From: Acidobacteriota bacterium
GTDB lineage: Bacteria > Acidobacteriota > Terriglobia > UBA7540
Assembly: GCA_003171295.1 (NCBI GenBank)
Contig: PMYF01000774.1
Span: forward strand, 1,972-8,364
Reading direction: 5' to 3'
Length of the DNA: 6,393 nucleotides
The notes beneath the pieces are model-generated. The model had not been told where the DNA came from, searched no databases, and saw only the letters and a program-made list of their open reading frames with translations. This document shows, piece after piece, positions 5,332 through 6,393 of the stretch (position 1 is the first letter of the stretch; every line of letters begins with the position of its first letter). The position numbers and the translations under genes were made by a program.

Positions 5332-6393
5332 CTATGGCATCGGCGTGCGGGCGACAGCGACATCCAGGCGCGCGGCGGCGGTCTGGCAATCGTAGCGCGA
5401 CACGATTTCCTGCACCTGGGAATCGGTCAGCAGGGTTTGCGCGTCCGTCAGTTCAATGATGTTTCCGTATCCTGCCGAATATCGCCCCTCCGCCAAAGCC
5501 AGATTTTCCTTCGCTTCCCCCACCGCCTGCTGATTCAACTGGATCTTGTCCTGGGCCACCTTGAGATCGGAATAATCGGTAAAAACTTCCTGGCGCACCT
5601 TCTGGCCGAAGGAAATCAAATTGGCGCGCGCCACTGATTCTCCTGCTTTCGCTGATTCCAAGCGCGCCTGCTTGGCGCCGCCGTCCAGGAAATTCTGGGC
5701 CAGCAGGCCGGCCAAATCCCAGTTGTAGATCAGAGGGAATTTCAGGTTCTGGTAATTGAGGAAGCTCCCCAACCTGAAGCTGGGCCGGAAGTAGCTGCGT
5801 GCCACGATGATATCCGCCTGCGCGGCGGTAACCTGATCACGCAGCGAGACAAGGTCTGGCCGCTGTTTATCGGCCTGGGTCATCAGATCGTCGAGGCTGC
5901 CGGGGTTGGGGACCTCACCCAGCGTGTTGATGGGCTCGGGTGACTGCGGGATGGGAATACCCATGGCGGTCGCCAGTGCGGCGCGGGCAACATCCAGGTT
6001 TTCCTGCGCCTGACGGTAGTCTACTTGGGCGTTCGCCAACGATACTTCCTGCTTGGTCACGTCAATCTTGGGCCGGGTGCCGACATCGTGGAAGGCCCGG
6101 GCTTGGTCCAGATGCTTGGTTTGATTGGCCACAGCGTCCTTGCGGGCTGCGAGGATTTCTTCCGCCGCCAGCACCGAGTAGTAAGCGTCGCGCACGTTCA
6201 GGTAAACCAGATCGTGAACTCGCTTCAGGTTCTGCAGGGCGCCTTCCAGTTCCGCCTCGCTGCGGTCAACTGTGCCGCGCGTCTGGCCGAAGTCGTAAAT
6301 CAACTGCGAGAAACTCAGCCCCCCGTAATAGTAAGCGGCGGGGGACATACTCTCACCGTTGGAACTGGCATTGAATTGCTGGGGCGAAACCCC
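5332..6393 (-). CDS. TolC-family outer-membrane efflux channel (partial, N-terminus beyond window)
   Basis: The trimeric outer-membrane channel component of tripartite exporters. 353 residues up to the TAG stop are visible; the frame stays open to the right edge, so the ATG at 6348 is internal and about 80-130 residues including the signal peptide are missing, judged by the usual 420-480 length. Both halves of the outer-membrane efflux fold are seen. The first has SFSQLIYDFGQTRG near its strand-helix junction, then long Ala/Gln/Glu-rich helices with AYYSVLAAEE and HDVGTRPKIDVTKQEVSLANAQV. The second starts near RPDLVSLRDQVTAAQADI and has the matching NFLDGGAKQARLESAKAGE and RYSAGYGNIIELTDAQT segments. 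The repeated helix pairs are the coiled-coil tunnel. It probably serves the adaptor and pump encoded further left, although the reductase gene separates them and other genes beyond the right edge may belong with it. Confidence 0.94.
   Translation of the reverse strand, partial: GVSPQQFNASSNGESMSPAAYYYGGLSFSQLIYDFGQTRGTVDRSEAELEGALQNLKRVHDLVYLNVRDAYYSVLAAEEILAARKDAVANQTKHLDQARAFHDVGTRPKIDVTKQEVSLANAQVDYRQAQENLDVARAALATAMGIPIPQSPEPINTLGEVPNPGSLDDLMTQADKQRPDLVSLRDQVTAAQADIIVARSYFRPSFRLGSFLNYQNLKFPLIYNWDLAGLLAQNFLDGGAKQARLESAKAGESVARANLISFGQKVRQEVFTDYSDLKVAQDKIQLNQQAVGEAKENLALAEGRYSAGYGNIIELTDAQTLLTDSQVQEIVSRYDCQTAAARLDVAVARTPMP

Overview
The window holds most of a tripartite efflux locus of the heavy-metal RND type, with an unrelated-looking oxidoreductase gene inside it. 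All five coding regions are supported by full translation. The two outermost genes are cut by the window edges. The DNA is GC-rich. The gene style suggests an environmental Gram-negative bacterium, and Acidobacteriota is my best guess: a Tat-exported aldo/keto reductase, a CzcB/CzcA-like pair and a small membrane protein of unrecognised family. No rRNA or other marker is present to confirm this.

Layout from left to right. On the minus strand, positions 1-2276 encode the N-terminal 758 residues of a CzcA-like RND pump. Immediately upstream, with a 3-nt gap, lies its periplasmic adaptor of the HlyD/CzcB type (2280-3431). A 159-nt gap with a strong palindrome follows, then a small membrane protein of unknown function (3591-4001). 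These three genes point the same way and could be one transcription unit. A 375-bp gap (4002-4376) separates them from a plus-strand gene. The gap holds two perfect inverted repeats, one of them of the dispersed ATTCCC...GGGAAT kind. The plus-strand gene (4377-5243) encodes a twin-arginine-exported aldo/keto reductase. After a short gap with an 11-bp direct repeat comes a minus-strand TolC-family outer-membrane channel gene (5332-6393, its N-terminus beyond the edge).

RND pump, adaptor and TolC channel together make a complete inner-membrane, periplasm and outer-membrane exporter. The pump carries the three transmembrane acidic residues typical of CzcA-like divalent-cation exporters, so a metal such as Zn, Co, Cd or Ni is a reasonable guess, but the substrate cannot be read from sequence. 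The reductase sits in the opposite orientation between tolC and the rest of the cluster and is flanked by repeats on both sides, which suggests an insertion into an older efflux operon. I see no regulator gene, tRNA, rRNA, CRISPR array or transposase. The least-known parts are the small membrane protein with its C-terminal Cys-Pro-Cys motif, the exported reductase, and the related palindromes upstream of the small gene and the adaptor gene.
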